50,308 nt of DNA from Rhodococcus aetherivorans (lineage in GTDB: Bacteria > Actinomycetota > Actinomycetes > Mycobacteriales > Mycobacteriaceae), in NCBI RefSeq assembly GCF_011058165.1, contig NZ_JAALEG010000042.1:1-50308 (forward strand), written 5' to 3'. The first letter of the stretch is position 1, and each line of letters opens with the position of its first letter. Below the pieces are notes generated by a model. The model saw nothing but the letters and a program-made list of their open reading frames with translations, was not told the origin of the DNA and ran no database searches. This document shows, piece after piece, positions 10,581 to 19,310 of the stretch. Made by a program: the position numbers and the translations under genes.

Positions 10581-11398
10581 CCGGAGACGCTCGCACCACG
10601 CAGCGCACCCTCACCGTGGGCCGGCAACGCATCCGGGTCCACATCCGGCGCGGGTCGGGGGTGCCGCTGGTGCTGTGCAACGGGATCGGCGCCGGGCTCG
10701 AGGTGCTCGACCCGTTCGTCGCCGCCCTCGACCCGGCCACCACGATCGTCCGGTTCGACGTCCCCGGCGTCGGCGGGTCGCGGACCTCGTTCGCGCCCTA
10801 CGGGTTCGGCTACCTGGCGCGGCTGCTGGGACGGGTCCTCGACCGGCTCGGTATCGGCGTGGTGGACGTACTCGGCCTGTCCTGGGGCGGCGCGCTGGCC
10901 CAGCAGTTCGCCTTCCAGAACCCGCGCCGGTGCCGGCGACTCGTGCTCGTCGCCACCGCCACCGGGGCGCTCATGGTGCCCGGACATCCCCGGGTGCTCG
11001 CCAAGATGCTCACCGGTCGCCGGTTCACCGACCCCGATCACACCGCAGCGATCGCCGGCCAGATCTACGGCGGCACCGCGAGAAACCAGGGCAGCGACAT
11101 CGCCGCCCTCTTCGACACCCAGTCCCACGCCGGATCGACGATCGGTTACCTGCACCAGCTGCTCGCCGGCGCCGTGTGGACCAGCCTGCCGATGCTTCCC
11201 CTCATCCGCCAACCCACCCTGATCGTCGCCGGCACCGACGACCCCATCGTTCCGATCGTCAACGCCCACATCCTGCACCGACTGCTACCCCACGCCACCC
11301 TGTACCTGCACAACGGCGGACATATCGAACCGATCACCAACGCCGGCAGACTCGCCCCGGTGATCGACGCCTTCCTCCACGAACCCGAACAACGATGA
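10577..11398 (+). CDS. Alpha/beta hydrolase, PhaZ-like intracellular PHA depolymerase
   Basis: This 273-residue hydrolase carries GLSWGG (Ser102), GTDDPIVP (Asp222 probable) and NGGHIEP (His249). The run RRLVLVATATGALMVPGHP resembles intracellular medium-chain PHA depolymerases closely. The ATG overlaps the MaoC gene stop (ATGA). Placed with phaC and a PhaJ-like gene, it would release hydroxyacids for re-activation by the operon's CoA ligase, closing a storage cycle. A general esterase role remains possible because PhaZ-type and ordinary hydrolases share this fold. Confidence 0.8.
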   Translation: MTGDARTTQRTLTVGRQRIRVHIRRGSGVPLVLCNGIGAGLEVLDPFVAALDPATTIVRFDVPGVGGSRTSFAPYGFGYLARLLGRVLDRLGIGVVDVLGLSWGGALAQQFAFQNPRRCRRLVLVATATGALMVPGHPRVLAKMLTGRRFTDPDHTAAIAGQIYGGTARNQGSDIAALFDTQSHAGSTIGYLHQLLAGAVWTSLPMLPLIRQPTLIVAGTDDPIVPIVNAHILHRLLPHATLYLHNGGHIEPITNAGRLAPVIDAFLHEPEQR

Positions 11399-11622
11399 TG
11401 ACGATCACCCACGACCGCCGACGCACGCACTCGCGGCCGCCGCCCGCGCGGGGGACCGTCCCCGCGCTGCCGAACAGCCGTCGGTGCGACACGGTGCACG
11501 TGATCATCGGTGTCCCCGGCGGCGATTTCGATCGGCGCCATCCGGGGCGTGTCTCACCGCCGGATCGAGCGTATCTTGAGGTGACATAGGTGTTCTCTCC
11601 GGGGCGAGAGGTGGGGCCGGAC

Positions 11623-12657
11623 ATGAAGCCGTTGGCCCGCTACGCCGCGATCACAGGGTACGCCGACCTGTGCGCGTCGCTGGGCACGGATCCGACGCCA
11701 CTGCTGCGCAGCGTCGGGCTCGATCCCGCCGGGTTGGGGCTGCCGGACCGGTGGATCCCCGCCGTCGCGATCGCTCGCCTGCTGGAACGCTCGGCCGCCG
11801 CGACCCGCTGCCCCGACTTCGCGCTGCGGCTCGTCGAGCGTCGGCGCTTTGCCAGCCTCGGCCCGGTGAGCCTGGTCATCCGGGAGGAACCCGACGTCCG
11901 CAGTGCGCTGAAGTTCCTGATGCGCTATCAGCACATGTACAACGAGGCTTTGCGGCTGCGGTTGGTCGAGGCAGAGGACGTGGCGACGATCCGGGTGGGG
12001 CTCGAGCTGGGCGAACCCGCCGACACCCGGCAGGCCACGGAACTGGCGATGGGGGTACTGCACGGGCTGTTACGCGATTTCCGCGGCGGCCGCTGGCAGC
12101 CCCTGGCGGTCTGCTTCACCCATTTCGCCCCCGAGGACACCAGCGCCCACCTCGAGGCGTTCGGCCCGATGGTCAAGTTCGACCAGGAGTTCTCCGGAAT
12201 TGTCCTCTACACAAGCGATCTCGACGCTCCCAACGCCATGTCGGGTCCCTCGATCGGACCGTATGCGCGCCAATTCCTCGACACCATCGACACCCGGCCC
12301 GAGGCGACGCCCGTCACCCGGGTCCGCGAGCTGATCGAACTGCTGCTGCCCACCGGGCGATGCTCGGTCGAGCAGGTCGCCCGCAGCCTCGGGGTCGACC
12401 GGCGCACCGTACACCGCCATCTCGCCGAGGCAGGGCAGAACTACACCGCGGTGCTCACCGCCACCCGCGTGGACCTGGCCGAACACCTCGTCGCCGGCCG
12501 CCGCTACTCGCTCACCGAGGTCGCCGATCTGCTCGGCTTCTCCTCGGCAAGCAACTTCTCCCGCTGGTTCAGCAACGAATTCGACTGCAGCCCAAGGCAA
12601 TGGCGCGCCCAACACCGGACGGACACCGCCGTGCAGGCCGGGAACGCGCTGGTATGA
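11623..12657 (+). CDS. AraC-family transcriptional regulator with arabinose-binding-like N-terminal domain
   Basis: This 344-residue protein has an OruR/GadX-type N-terminal sensor domain (LCASLGTDPTPLLRSVGL, CPDFALRLVERRRFASLGPV) and a C-terminal double HTH (CSVEQVARSLGVDRRTVHRHL, then SLTEVADLLGFSSASNFSRWF). Regulators of this subtype often control lipid or amino-acid catabolic operons. The ATG at 11623 is chosen because a GGTGGGG stretch precedes it; a GTG at 11590 is an alternative that adds 11 residues. It lies 224 nt after the PhaZ-like gene on the same strand and is the best candidate regulator of the divergent catabolic operons. Confidence 0.88.
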   Translation: MKPLARYAAITGYADLCASLGTDPTPLLRSVGLDPAGLGLPDRWIPAVAIARLLERSAAATRCPDFALRLVERRRFASLGPVSLVIREEPDVRSALKFLMRYQHMYNEALRLRLVEAEDVATIRVGLELGEPADTRQATELAMGVLHGLLRDFRGGRWQPLAVCFTHFAPEDTSAHLEAFGPMVKFDQEFSGIVLYTSDLDAPNAMSGPSIGPYARQFLDTIDTRPEATPVTRVRELIELLLPTGRCSVEQVARSLGVDRRTVHRHLAEAGQNYTAVLTATRVDLAEHLVAGRRYSLTEVADLLGFSSASNFSRWFSNEFDCSPRQWRAQHRTDTAVQAGNALV

Positions 12658-12980
12658 CACCGGCATCCGCGCGAACGCGGCGTCCCATATCGAATACACC
12701 GTGTCCCGATAGGGACAGTATGCCCTGCCGAATCCGGATACCGTGAGGTGCGTCGCAATTCAGGCCCTGCGGGGAGGTCCCCAGCCGGGTCGGTGACCGT
12801 GGCCCGTTCGATCGCGGCGACGTTGATCCCGGCGAGCCGGTCACCGCGAAGTGTCCGTAATGCACCGACGTGGAACAGATCTCGGTCACCCACCGAGCCT
12901 GACGGACCCGACCCCACGTCGAATACCTCGACCGGGCCGGGATGCCCGGGCCGACATGACGAAGAAGGAGAGTGTGCAGC
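12658..12980. other. Intergenic stretch after the AraC-type gene, with coding-like remnant
   Basis: No intact gene was found in these 323 nt. The left part carries the TGTCCCGATA-containing repeat P2. On the complement strand, roughly 12750-12890, the reading DLFHVGALRTLRGDRLAG followed by INVAAIERATVTDPAG looks protein-like and may be a decayed gene fragment, but no family was recognised. AAGGAG (12965-12970) belongs to the next gene. Confidence 0.5.
12702..12733. promoter_or_regulatory. Candidate AraC-type repeat P2 containing a 6-bp palindrome
   Basis: TGTCCC-GATA-GGGACA (12702-12717) is a perfect inverted repeat, and its first ten bases equal the start of P1 at 5299. A second CCGA lies 22 bp further (12728), as in P1, and the spacers share AGT-N-TGC. 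It sits 45 nt after the AraC-family stop and about 250 nt before the YeiH-like gene. It could be an operator for that gene or a shared regulator site. Confidence 0.35.
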
Positions 12981-14168
12981 GTGCTGGATGCTACCGCGGC
13001 CGCGGAGTCCGACCGCAGGGATCCCGACCACGACACGTCGGGCGAAGCGGATACGCGGCCGGCCGCGGGCGTGGGGACCGGCCAGGCCGAGTCGGGCGGC
13101 CGAGGCGGAGACGGGCGCAGCGGCGGCCGCGGCACCCGGCTCAACGGGAAGGTCGCGCTCGAACGGGCGCGTGCATCGCTGCCCGGATTGGTGTTGTCTG
13201 CCGCCGCGGCGGCGGTGGCAGTTGTCGCGGCGCGCCTGTTGGGTGGGATCAGCCCTCTGCTGATCGCGATCCTGCTCGGCGCGGTGGTCGCGAATCTGGG
13301 AACGCTGCCGACGGTCTTCGAGCCGGGTGTGACCGTCGCCTCGCGGCGGCTGCTCCGTATCGGAGTCGCGCTGCTCGGTCTGCAACTGCTGCTGCCGAAC
13401 GTGCTGGCACTGGGGTGGGGGACGCTCGCGGTGGTCGCTGCGGTGGTCGGCCTGGGCATCGCCGGGTCGATGGCGCTCGGGAAGTTGCTCGGGATCGGCT
13501 GGACGCAACGGCTGCTGATCGCGTGCAGTTTCTCGATCTGCGGTGCCGCGGCCGCGGCCGCGGTCGACGGCGTGGTGAACGCACGTAAGCGGGAACTGGT
13601 GACCACCATCGCGCTGGTCGTCGTCTTCGGCACCGTGATGATTCCGGCTCTTCCCGCGGCTGCGGCCGCCCTGGGTCTGGACTCGACACAGGCGGGAATG
13701 TGGGCCGGCGCGGCGATTCACGAGGTGGCGCAGGTGGTCGCGGCCGGCGGCGCGCTCGACGCGGGGTCGTCGGCCGCGGCGGTGGGCGGCGGTGCCCTGG
13801 CCATTGCAGTGACGGTCAAGCTGGCCCGGGTGGCGCTGCTGGCGCCGGTGGTCGCGTGGATCGGGGTGGCGTCACGACGCCGCACCGCCACGCCCACGCA
13901 GACGCGGCGACCGCCCTTGGTGCCGCTGTTCCTGGTCGGATTCCTCGCCTGCGTGGCGCTGCGGGCCACCGGTGTTCTCGGACCGGGGTGGCTCGACGCC
14001 GCGCGACTGACCCAGACCGCGCTGCTCACCGCCGCGATGTTCGCGCTCGGCACCGGGGTCCGGCTGTCCGTGTTGCGCGGTGTCGGGTGGCGGCCCTTCG
14101 CTCTCGCCGCCGCCTCGACGATCATCGTCGCCGCGACCGCGCTCACCGGGGTGCTGCTGGTCGGCTAG
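12981..14168 (+). CDS. YeiH/UPF0324-family membrane protein (putative sulfate exporter family)
   Basis: This protein of about 395 residues has a hydrophilic Ala/Gly-rich N-terminus of roughly 60 residues and then about 10 hydrophobic segments. The family signatures are ISPLLIAILLGAVVANLG, RRLLRIGVALLGLQL, SFSICGAAAAAAV and AAIHEVAQVVAAGG. The family is poorly characterised, and related proteins are proposed to export sulfur oxyanions. GTG 12981 is chosen as start because AAGGAG (12965-12970) lies 10 nt upstream; GTG 12972, in the same frame, would be only 1 nt from it. The usual LysR partner of yeiH genes is not adjacent. Confidence 0.85.
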   Translation: MLDATAAAESDRRDPDHDTSGEADTRPAAGVGTGQAESGGRGGDGRSGGRGTRLNGKVALERARASLPGLVLSAAAAAVAVVAARLLGGISPLLIAILLGAVVANLGTLPTVFEPGVTVASRRLLRIGVALLGLQLLLPNVLALGWGTLAVVAAVVGLGIAGSMALGKLLGIGWTQRLLIACSFSICGAAAAAAVDGVVNARKRELVTTIALVVVFGTVMIPALPAAAAALGLDSTQAGMWAGAAIHEVAQVVAAGGALDAGSSAAAVGGGALAIAVTVKLARVALLAPVVAWIGVASRRRTATPTQTRRPPLVPLFLVGFLACVALRATGVLGPGWLDAARLTQTALLTAAMFALGTGVRLSVLRGVGWRPFALAAASTIIVAATALTGVLLVG

Positions 14169-14198
14169 CCGGTATGTGGGCGCCGACCCGCCGACGAC

Positions 14199-14236
14199 GA
14201 AGGCCCCGGCTGCGCGATGCGCGGTCCGGGGCCTTC
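14199..14236. terminator. Bidirectional terminator hairpin between yeiH-like gene and tRNA-Gly
   Basis: A perfect 11-bp stem, GAAGGCCCCGG (14199-14209) and CCGGGGCCTTC (14226-14236), encloses a 16-nt loop that itself contains GCGC-GAT-GCGC. It lies 30 nt after the membrane-protein stop and just downstream of the tRNA on the opposite strand, so it can serve both. Confidence 0.75.
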
Positions 14237-14241
14237 GGGAG

Positions 14242-14312
14242 AGCCGATGACGGGAATCGAACCCGCGTATTCAGCTTGGGAAGCTGATGTTCTACCATTG
14301 AACTACATCGGC
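14242..14312 (-). tRNA. tRNA-Gly (anticodon CCC)
   Basis: The complement folds as a 71-nt tRNA. The acceptor stem GCCGATG pairs with CATCGGC, the D arm is GTTC/GAAC, and the anticodon stem TCAGC/GCTGA holds loop TTCCCAA, giving anticodon CCC (reads GGG). The T arm has loop TTCGATT and a closing G-T pair. Discriminator base is T and CCA is not encoded. Confidence 0.95.
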
Positions 14313-14533
14313 ACGCTGGGCTTTTGCCGATTTCTCGGCTCCGTCCACGCTCGTCGCACACTGTAGCAGACTCCGCACGGACGACGTCACATCCACCCCG
14401 GAGCGTTCCGTTTCGAGGGGGAGGTTGTTGCGGCAAACGCCGAGTGGAGGCCTCCGGAACCACCCCCTCGTCGCCGGAACCTCCCGCTCGCACCCGCCGC
14501 GACAGCGGCGCGTCGCACCCCCACACTGGGAGC

Positions 14534-15817
14534 ATGAAGGCCACGGGGGAGCGGTCCGAGGCGTCCGAGCTGGCTCGGCTGCTGCTGGACGAGGTGGGCG
14601 CGGCGACCGGGGGCGTGCAGGCGATGCACCGCAGCATCTCCGACCGGGTGTTCGGGGCGGTCGCACTGGGCGTCGGGACGCCGGCGCTCGCGGTGAAGGC
14701 CGCGCACGACGCGATCGCCGACGGGGTCTATTCCGCGATCAGGGGTGCCGCCGCGGCGACGGGGAAGCTGGCCGCGCTCGGGCTCGCGGAGTCCACCGGC
14801 GACCGGTTGCCGTCGGAGAGCGTCCGCGGGGCGATGGCGATCGCCGCGGTCGAGGGCCTCATCGGCGACGTCCTCGAGGCCGAGGGCTCACCGCTGGCGC
14901 TGCCGATGTCGGTGCGGGTGGACAGCCGGGCCGTGCCACTCACGACCGAGGGCCTCGCCCGCGCGTTCCCGCACGCGACGGGCCGCGTGGTGGTGTTCGT
15001 CCACGGTCTGATGGAGACCGAGACGACGTGGCGGTTCGGCGGCCGCCGCACCTACGGCGAACGACTCGTCGACGATCTCGGCTGCACGTCCGTGTTCGTC
15101 CGCTACAACACGGGCCGGCGCATCTCCGCGAACGGTCGGGAGCTGTCGGCGCTGCTCGACGCGCTCGTGCGGGCGTGGCCGCGCAAGGTCGAGCAGCTCG
15201 CGTTGATCGGCCATTCCATGGGTGGGCTCGTCGCGCGCAGCGCCTGCTTCTACGGCACCGAGACCGATGCGGCGTGGACTCATCGTGTGCGCCATGTCGT
15301 TTCGCTCGGATCCCCGCATCTGGGGGCGCCGCTCGAGCAGGCGGTGCACTACGCGAGCGCCGCGCTCGTCGCAGTCCCGGAGCTGCGGCCGTTCGGGACG
15401 CTGCTGCGACGGCGCAGCGCCGGCATCCGCGACCTGAACCAGGGCGCCGTGGTGGACGAGGACTGGTCCGGTCGCGGCATCGACGACCTGCGCCGCGCCG
15501 TGTGCCGGGAGGTGCCCCTGCTCGACGGGGCGATGCACTGCTTCGTGTCGGCGACCCTGACGCGCAGCCCGGCTCATCCGCTGGGGCGGTTGCTCGGGGA
15601 CGGACTCGTCCTGGTGCCGAGCGCGTCGGGGCACGGCCGGACCCGGCGCATCGGCTTCCGCATGGAGGACGGCATGCACCGGGCGCCGGCGCACCATCTG
15701 ACGCTGCTCAACGACGACGAGGTCTACCGGCAGCTGCTGATGTGGCTGCGTACCGGCCCCGGAGGGGCTAGACCAGCGGACGGCCCGTCCGGATCCGCCG
15801 GCGCAGATCGGCCATGA
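14534..15817 (+). CDS. Esterase/lipase-type alpha/beta hydrolase
   Basis: This 427-residue protein has an Ala-rich, probably helical N-terminal region of about 145 residues and then a lipase fold: the oxyanion strand VVVFVHGLMETETTW (152-166), the nucleophile motif GHSMGG (Ser228) and SLGSPHLGAPLEQAVHYAS. A C-terminal HRAPAHHLTLL segment probably gives the catalytic His. The pattern resembles PGAP1-like or triacylglycerol-lipase-type hydrolases of actinobacteria. No signal peptide is evident. The ATG at 14534 follows GGGAGC. Its last 50 nt overlap the 3' end of the convergent MpaB-family gene. Confidence 0.82.
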   Translation: MKATGERSEASELARLLLDEVGAATGGVQAMHRSISDRVFGAVALGVGTPALAVKAAHDAIADGVYSAIRGAAAATGKLAALGLAESTGDRLPSESVRGAMAIAAVEGLIGDVLEAEGSPLALPMSVRVDSRAVPLTTEGLARAFPHATGRVVVFVHGLMETETTWRFGGRRTYGERLVDDLGCTSVFVRYNTGRRISANGRELSALLDALVRAWPRKVEQLALIGHSMGGLVARSACFYGTETDAAWTHRVRHVVSLGSPHLGAPLEQAVHYASAALVAVPELRPFGTLLRRRSAGIRDLNQGAVVDEDWSGRGIDDLRRAVCREVPLLDGAMHCFVSATLTRSPAHPLGRLLGDGLVLVPSASGHGRTRRIGFRMEDGMHRAPAHHLTLLNDDEVYRQLLMWLRTGPGGARPADGPSGSAGADRP

Positions 15818-16589
15818 GCAGCCGGTAGGGGGCTTCGCGCAGCGCCACCGGGAGCCGCGAGTTGACCGCCCCGAGGGTGCGCATGAGCCGGTCGAAGCGG
15901 CGCTGGTCGCGCGGGCTCCACGGCAGCCGCATCCGGTCGCGGAACATCGGCGGCAGGAAGCCGGCGGTGAGGAACAGGTTGAGCCGGCCGAACAGCAGCG
16001 ACATCGGGCGGGGCAGGAACCGCATGGCGGCGATGGCGTAGAGATGGTCGCGCACGACGTCGTCGATGTCGACCTTGGCGAGCGCTTCGTTCCAGTACTC
16101 CTCGAACGCCTCGCGGTCGATCGGCCACATGTCGGGCTCGACCTGCAGGGTGGTGCCGAAGGTGGCGCCCTTGCGGTAGTACCACTCGACGGCCTCGGCC
16201 GGGATCGGTCCGTAGAGCGCGTGGTGCACGTCCTCGAAGCCGCGGTAGATGCACGCGGCCACCCACAGCTGCAGTTCGGGGTCGAAGGCGTTGTATTCGA
16301 CCGGGCTCGCCTCGGTGGAGCGGACGTGGCGGTGGGCGGTGTTGACGGCGCGCCGGAAGAGTTGCTTCTCCTCGTCGGTGCCGGTGGCCGCGACCGCCAG
16401 GTAGGTGAGGGTGGTGCGGGTGCGTTTGATCGGATGGTCGAACAGCCGGCCGGAGGCGACACGGCTCTCGACGACGCCGTAGCCGACGCCGGGGTGGGAC
16501 AGCTGCATGATGACGTTCGCCGCGCCGGCCATGAGGCCGAGGCCGTCCATGACGTCGTCGAACTCGGCAGGCTTCTCGAGGGTGGTCAC
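15768..16589 (-). CDS. MpaB/DUF2236-family oxygenase
   Basis: This 273-residue protein is of the ER-bound oxygenase MpaB/DUF2236 family, which includes fungal MpaB and is related to the heme-containing latex-clearing protein Lcp. Family features are LSHPGVGYGVVES near the N-terminus, RTLTYLAVAATGT, the HRHV segment and LQLWVAACIYRGFEDVH. The GTG at 16589 is preferred because GAAGGGA lies at good spacing; longer in-frame extensions would run across the operator and the TetR gene. It is divergent from the TetR gene with a shared 90-nt control region, so the TetR protein probably represses it. The substrate, perhaps an isoprenoid or lipid, is unknown. Confidence 0.85.
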   Translation of the reverse strand: MTTLEKPAEFDDVMDGLGLMAGAANVIMQLSHPGVGYGVVESRVASGRLFDHPIKRTRTTLTYLAVAATGTDEEKQLFRRAVNTAHRHVRSTEASPVEYNAFDPELQLWVAACIYRGFEDVHHALYGPIPAEAVEWYYRKGATFGTTLQVEPDMWPIDREAFEEYWNEALAKVDIDDVVRDHLYAIAAMRFLPRPMSLLFGRLNLFLTAGFLPPMFRDRMRLPWSPRDQRRFDRLMRTLGAVNSRLPVALREAPYRLLMADLRRRIRTGRPLV

Positions 16590-16612
16590 GAGGTCGATCC
16601 CTTCGTCCGTCC

Positions 16613-16642
16613 TATATGTGAACACGACTGTAGTCACATATA
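16613..16642. promoter_or_regulatory. TetR operator: 9-bp inverted repeat
   Basis: TATATGTGA (16613-16621) and TCACATATA (16634-16642) form a perfect 9-bp inverted repeat with a 12-nt spacer, AT-rich against the surrounding GC-rich DNA. It lies between the divergent MpaB-family and TetR-family starts, where an autoregulating TetR repressor would bind. Confidence 0.75.
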
Positions 16643-16679
16643 TGATCGGGGTAAAGAGCTCTCCTGAGAAGATGGACGG

Positions 16680-17297
16680 ATGGTGACAGGACGGCTCTAC
16701 GGGGGACGCGGGGGAGAACAGCGGCAGGCGGAACGGCGGGCGCAGCTCATCGAGGCCGGGCTCGACATCCTCGGCGGACCCGACGGCGATCACACCCTGT
16801 CCGTCCGCGGCGTGTGCAAGCGCACCGGCCTGGCCTCACGCTACTTCTACGAAAACTTCCCCGACCGCGACGAACTCACCGTCGCCGTGTACGACCACGT
16901 GATCCAGCGGATCGCCGAGAGCACCCTGCGCGCGGTCACGGAGGCACCGCGCGACGAACGGTCGGTGGTCCGGGCCGGCGTGGAGAACATCGTCCGCGAG
17001 GTCGCCGAGGACCCGCGCATGGGCCGGCTGATCTTCTCCGTCAGCCAGGCCAACCCCCAGCTGGTGAGCCGGCGACTCGAGTCGTCGCGCATGTTCGCCG
17101 GGCTGGTGACGGCGCAGGCGGTGGACTTCTTCGAGGTGAGCTCGACGCCCCGGCTCGACCTCGCGGCGCACTTCGTCGTCGGCGGCCTCGCACAGGTGCT
17201 CACGGCGTGGCTCGAGGGCGACAGCCCGCTGAGCCAGGACGAGGTGATCGAGGCCTGCACCGATTTTCTGCTCACGATGTCGTCGCAGGCCCGCTGA
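16680..17297 (+). CDS. TetR/AcrR-family transcriptional regulator
   Basis: This 205-residue protein has an N-terminal HTH (residues about 20-65; the recognition region reads SVRGVCKRTGLASRYFYENFPDRDEL) followed by an all-helical ligand domain. The YFYENF motif is typical of TetR proteins. It is transcribed away from the MpaB-family gene with a clear inverted repeat between them and is probably an autorepressor and repressor of that gene. The ligand is unknown. Only a weak GA-rich stretch precedes the ATG. Confidence 0.9.
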   Translation: MVTGRLYGGRGGEQRQAERRAQLIEAGLDILGGPDGDHTLSVRGVCKRTGLASRYFYENFPDRDELTVAVYDHVIQRIAESTLRAVTEAPRDERSVVRAGVENIVREVAEDPRMGRLIFSVSQANPQLVSRRLESSRMFAGLVTAQAVDFFEVSSTPRLDLAAHFVVGGLAQVLTAWLEGDSPLSQDEVIEACTDFLLTMSSQAR

Positions 17298-17371
17298 CGC
17301 GACCGGCGGCGACGGACATCCGGCGCGGCTGACAACCTCGAGCGCTCTCGGAGCCGCCCGGTGCGAGTTGT

Positions 17372-17385
17372 TAGCCTCTACCTCG
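17372..17385 (+). promoter_or_regulatory. -10 box of a probably leaderless dcd transcript
   Basis: TAGCCT (17372-17377) matches the actinobacterial TANNNT -10 box and ends 7 nt before the dcd GTG, so transcription would start at or next to the start codon. No SD sequence is present before the GTG. No clear -35 was seen. Confidence 0.5.
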
Positions 17386-17975
17386 TGCTGCTCTCCGATC
17401 GCGACATCCGCGCCGAGGTCGCCTCCGGGCGTCTCGGCATCGACCCCTTCGATGCGGCGATGGTGCAGCCGTCGAGCGTGGACGTACGGCTCGACAGCCT
17501 GTTCCGCGTCTTCAACAACACCCGCTACACGCACATCGACCCCGCGCAGCGCCAGGACGAGCTCACCTCGCTGGTGCAGGCCCCGCCCGGGGAGCCGTTC
17601 GTGCTGCACCCGGGCGAGTTCGTGCTCGGCTCGACGATGGAGACGTGCAGCCTGCCCGACGACCTCGCCGGCCGGCTCGAGGGCAAGTCGTCGCTCGGCC
17701 GCCTCGGGCTGCTCACCCACTCCACGGCCGGGTTCATCGACCCGGGCTTCAGCGGGCACATCACCCTCGAGCTCTCCAACGTCGCCAACCTGCCGATCAC
17801 GCTGTGGCCGGGGATGAAGATCGGGCAGTTGTGCCTGTTCCGGCTGACCAGCCCGGCCGAGCACCCCTACGGCAGCGCCGCCGTCGGGTCGAAGTACCAG
17901 GGCCAGCGCGGCCCGACGCCGTCGAAGGCGTATCTCAACTTCGTGCGCGAACACCCCGACGCCCGCCCGAGCTGA
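17385..17975 (+). CDS. dcd: dCTP deaminase (probably bifunctional dCTP deaminase/dUTPase)
   Basis: This 196-residue protein closely matches the actinobacterial Dcd in its core: [61 protein letters not shown] and GHITLELSN, which includes the catalytic Glu. The mycobacterial enzyme converts dCTP to dUMP in one protein, and this one probably does the same, supplying dUMP for thymidylate synthesis and keeping dUTP low. GTG 17385 (reads VLLSDRD) is chosen because it matches the family N-terminus; an in-frame GTG at 17361 adds eight residues that do not fit. It is a stand-alone gene. Confidence 0.95.
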   Translation: MLLSDRDIRAEVASGRLGIDPFDAAMVQPSSVDVRLDSLFRVFNNTRYTHIDPAQRQDELTSLVQAPPGEPFVLHPGEFVLGSTMETCSLPDDLAGRLEGKSSLGRLGLLTHSTAGFIDPGFSGHITLELSNVANLPITLWPGMKIGQLCLFRLTSPAEHPYGSAAVGSKYQGQRGPTPSKAYLNFVREHPDARPS

Positions 17976-17991
17976 CCGGGCGGTTGTCGCG

Positions 17992-18050
17992 TCGAAGGGG
18001 CGGTTGCTGCGCCGGCCTCTCGGCGTTCGCCGCAACAGGCGCCCCCTCGA
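17992..18050. terminator. Imperfect hairpin downstream of dcd
   Basis: TCGAAGGGGCG (17992-18002) can pair with CGCCCCCTCGA (18040-18050) with one mismatch, with further partial pairing inside (GTTGCTGCG against CGCAAC). It begins 17 nt after the dcd stop. A terminator role is likely, though no T-run follows. Confidence 0.45.
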
Positions 18051-18268
18051 CACGAGATCCTCCCGTTCAGCCGCCACTTCACAGTCCGGACCGCGATTTC
18101 CTGCCAGCGTTCGCACGGTGCCCGGCATAGTGTGAACGGGACAGGGGAGCCGGGTGCGTCCGTCCCGCGAACAGTTCGTCGATGCGGCACTGCGGTGCAG
18201 GAGGAGGCGGCCATGTACGGGTGCGAACGGATCGTCCCGGGCGGCGGACGCGGCCTCGGGGGTGTGCG

Positions 18269-19306
18269 ATGACCGCAGCCCCGCATCCGGACGTCGCCGA
18301 CCTCGTCCTCGCCGGCGGCGGGGTGAAGGGCATCGGCCTCGCCGGTGCCGTCGTGGCTCTGGCCGACGCCGGATACCGGCTCAACCGGGTGTCGGGCACG
18401 TCCGCGGGGGCGGTGGTCGGCGCCATCGTCGCGGCCGGATCGAAGGCCGGATGGACGGGCGAGCAGATGCGCGACGCCGTCTTCGGGATCAGGTACCGCA
18501 AGTTCCTCGACCCGGGGCCCGTCGAACGGATTCCCCTGCTGGGTCCCGCATTCGGGGTGCTCCGGGGGTCGGGGATCTACCAGGGCGACTACGCGCACGC
18601 CTGGATCCGGGACACGCTGAAGGACCTGGGCGTCAGCACCTTCGGGGATCTGCGGATGGAGGACGACGACATCCCGGAGGAGCGACGGTACCGGCTGGTG
18701 GTCACCGTCACGGACATCACGCGGGGCCTGCTGGTCCGGCTGCCGTGGGACTACCGGTCGGTCTACGGCCTCGATCCCGACGAGCAGTCGGTGGCCGACG
18801 CGGTGCGCGCGTCCATGTCGATCCCGTTCTATTTCCGGCCCGCGACGCTCACCGCCACGTCCGGGTTGACGTCGACACTGGTCGACGGCGGGCTGCTGTC
18901 GAACTTCCCGATCGACTCGCTCGACCGGATCGACACCGAGCAACCCCGCTGGCCCACCTTCGGCGTCACCGTGCTGCCGAACCTGCCCGCCGACAACGAC
19001 AAGGTCCTCCCACCGCTGCGGCTGCTGCGTCCGTTCTCGGCCCTCGGCGACTCCCCGGAGCTGATCGAGGGCATCGTCACCACCGTGCTCGTCGGCCGCG
19101 ACCAGGCCCACCTCAACCAGCCGTGGGTCAGCGCCCGCACGATCCGGGTCGACTCGACCGAGGTGGGGGTCCTCGACTTCCACCTCGACAAGTCCGAGAT
19201 CGAGGCACAGTTCGCCAAGGGGTACGAGGCGGCGCAGGGGTTCCTGTCGACCTGGAACTGGGTGGAGTACGTCAAGCGCTACCGTTCCCACGGAAAGAGA
19301 TGGTGA
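18269..19306 (+). CDS. Patatin-like phospholipase
   Basis: This 345-residue protein has the patatin Ser-Asp dyad: the oxyanion loop AGGGVKGIG (15-23), the nucleophile elbow GTSAG (Ser45) and DGG (Asp206) followed by LLSNFPID. Such enzymes hydrolyse lipid acyl esters. No signal peptide is present, so it probably acts in the cytosol or on the inner membrane face. The ATG at 18269 has a G-rich SD-like GGGGGTG upstream. The next gene starts 4 nt after its stop, so they probably form an operon. Confidence 0.9.
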   Translation: MTAAPHPDVADLVLAGGGVKGIGLAGAVVALADAGYRLNRVSGTSAGAVVGAIVAAGSKAGWTGEQMRDAVFGIRYRKFLDPGPVERIPLLGPAFGVLRGSGIYQGDYAHAWIRDTLKDLGVSTFGDLRMEDDDIPEERRYRLVVTVTDITRGLLVRLPWDYRSVYGLDPDEQSVADAVRASMSIPFYFRPATLTATSGLTSTLVDGGLLSNFPIDSLDRIDTEQPRWPTFGVTVLPNLPADNDKVLPPLRLLRPFSALGDSPELIEGIVTTVLVGRDQAHLNQPWVSARTIRVDSTEVGVLDFHLDKSEIEAQFAKGYEAAQGFLSTWNWVEYVKRYRSHGKRW

Positions 19307-19310
19307 TCCC

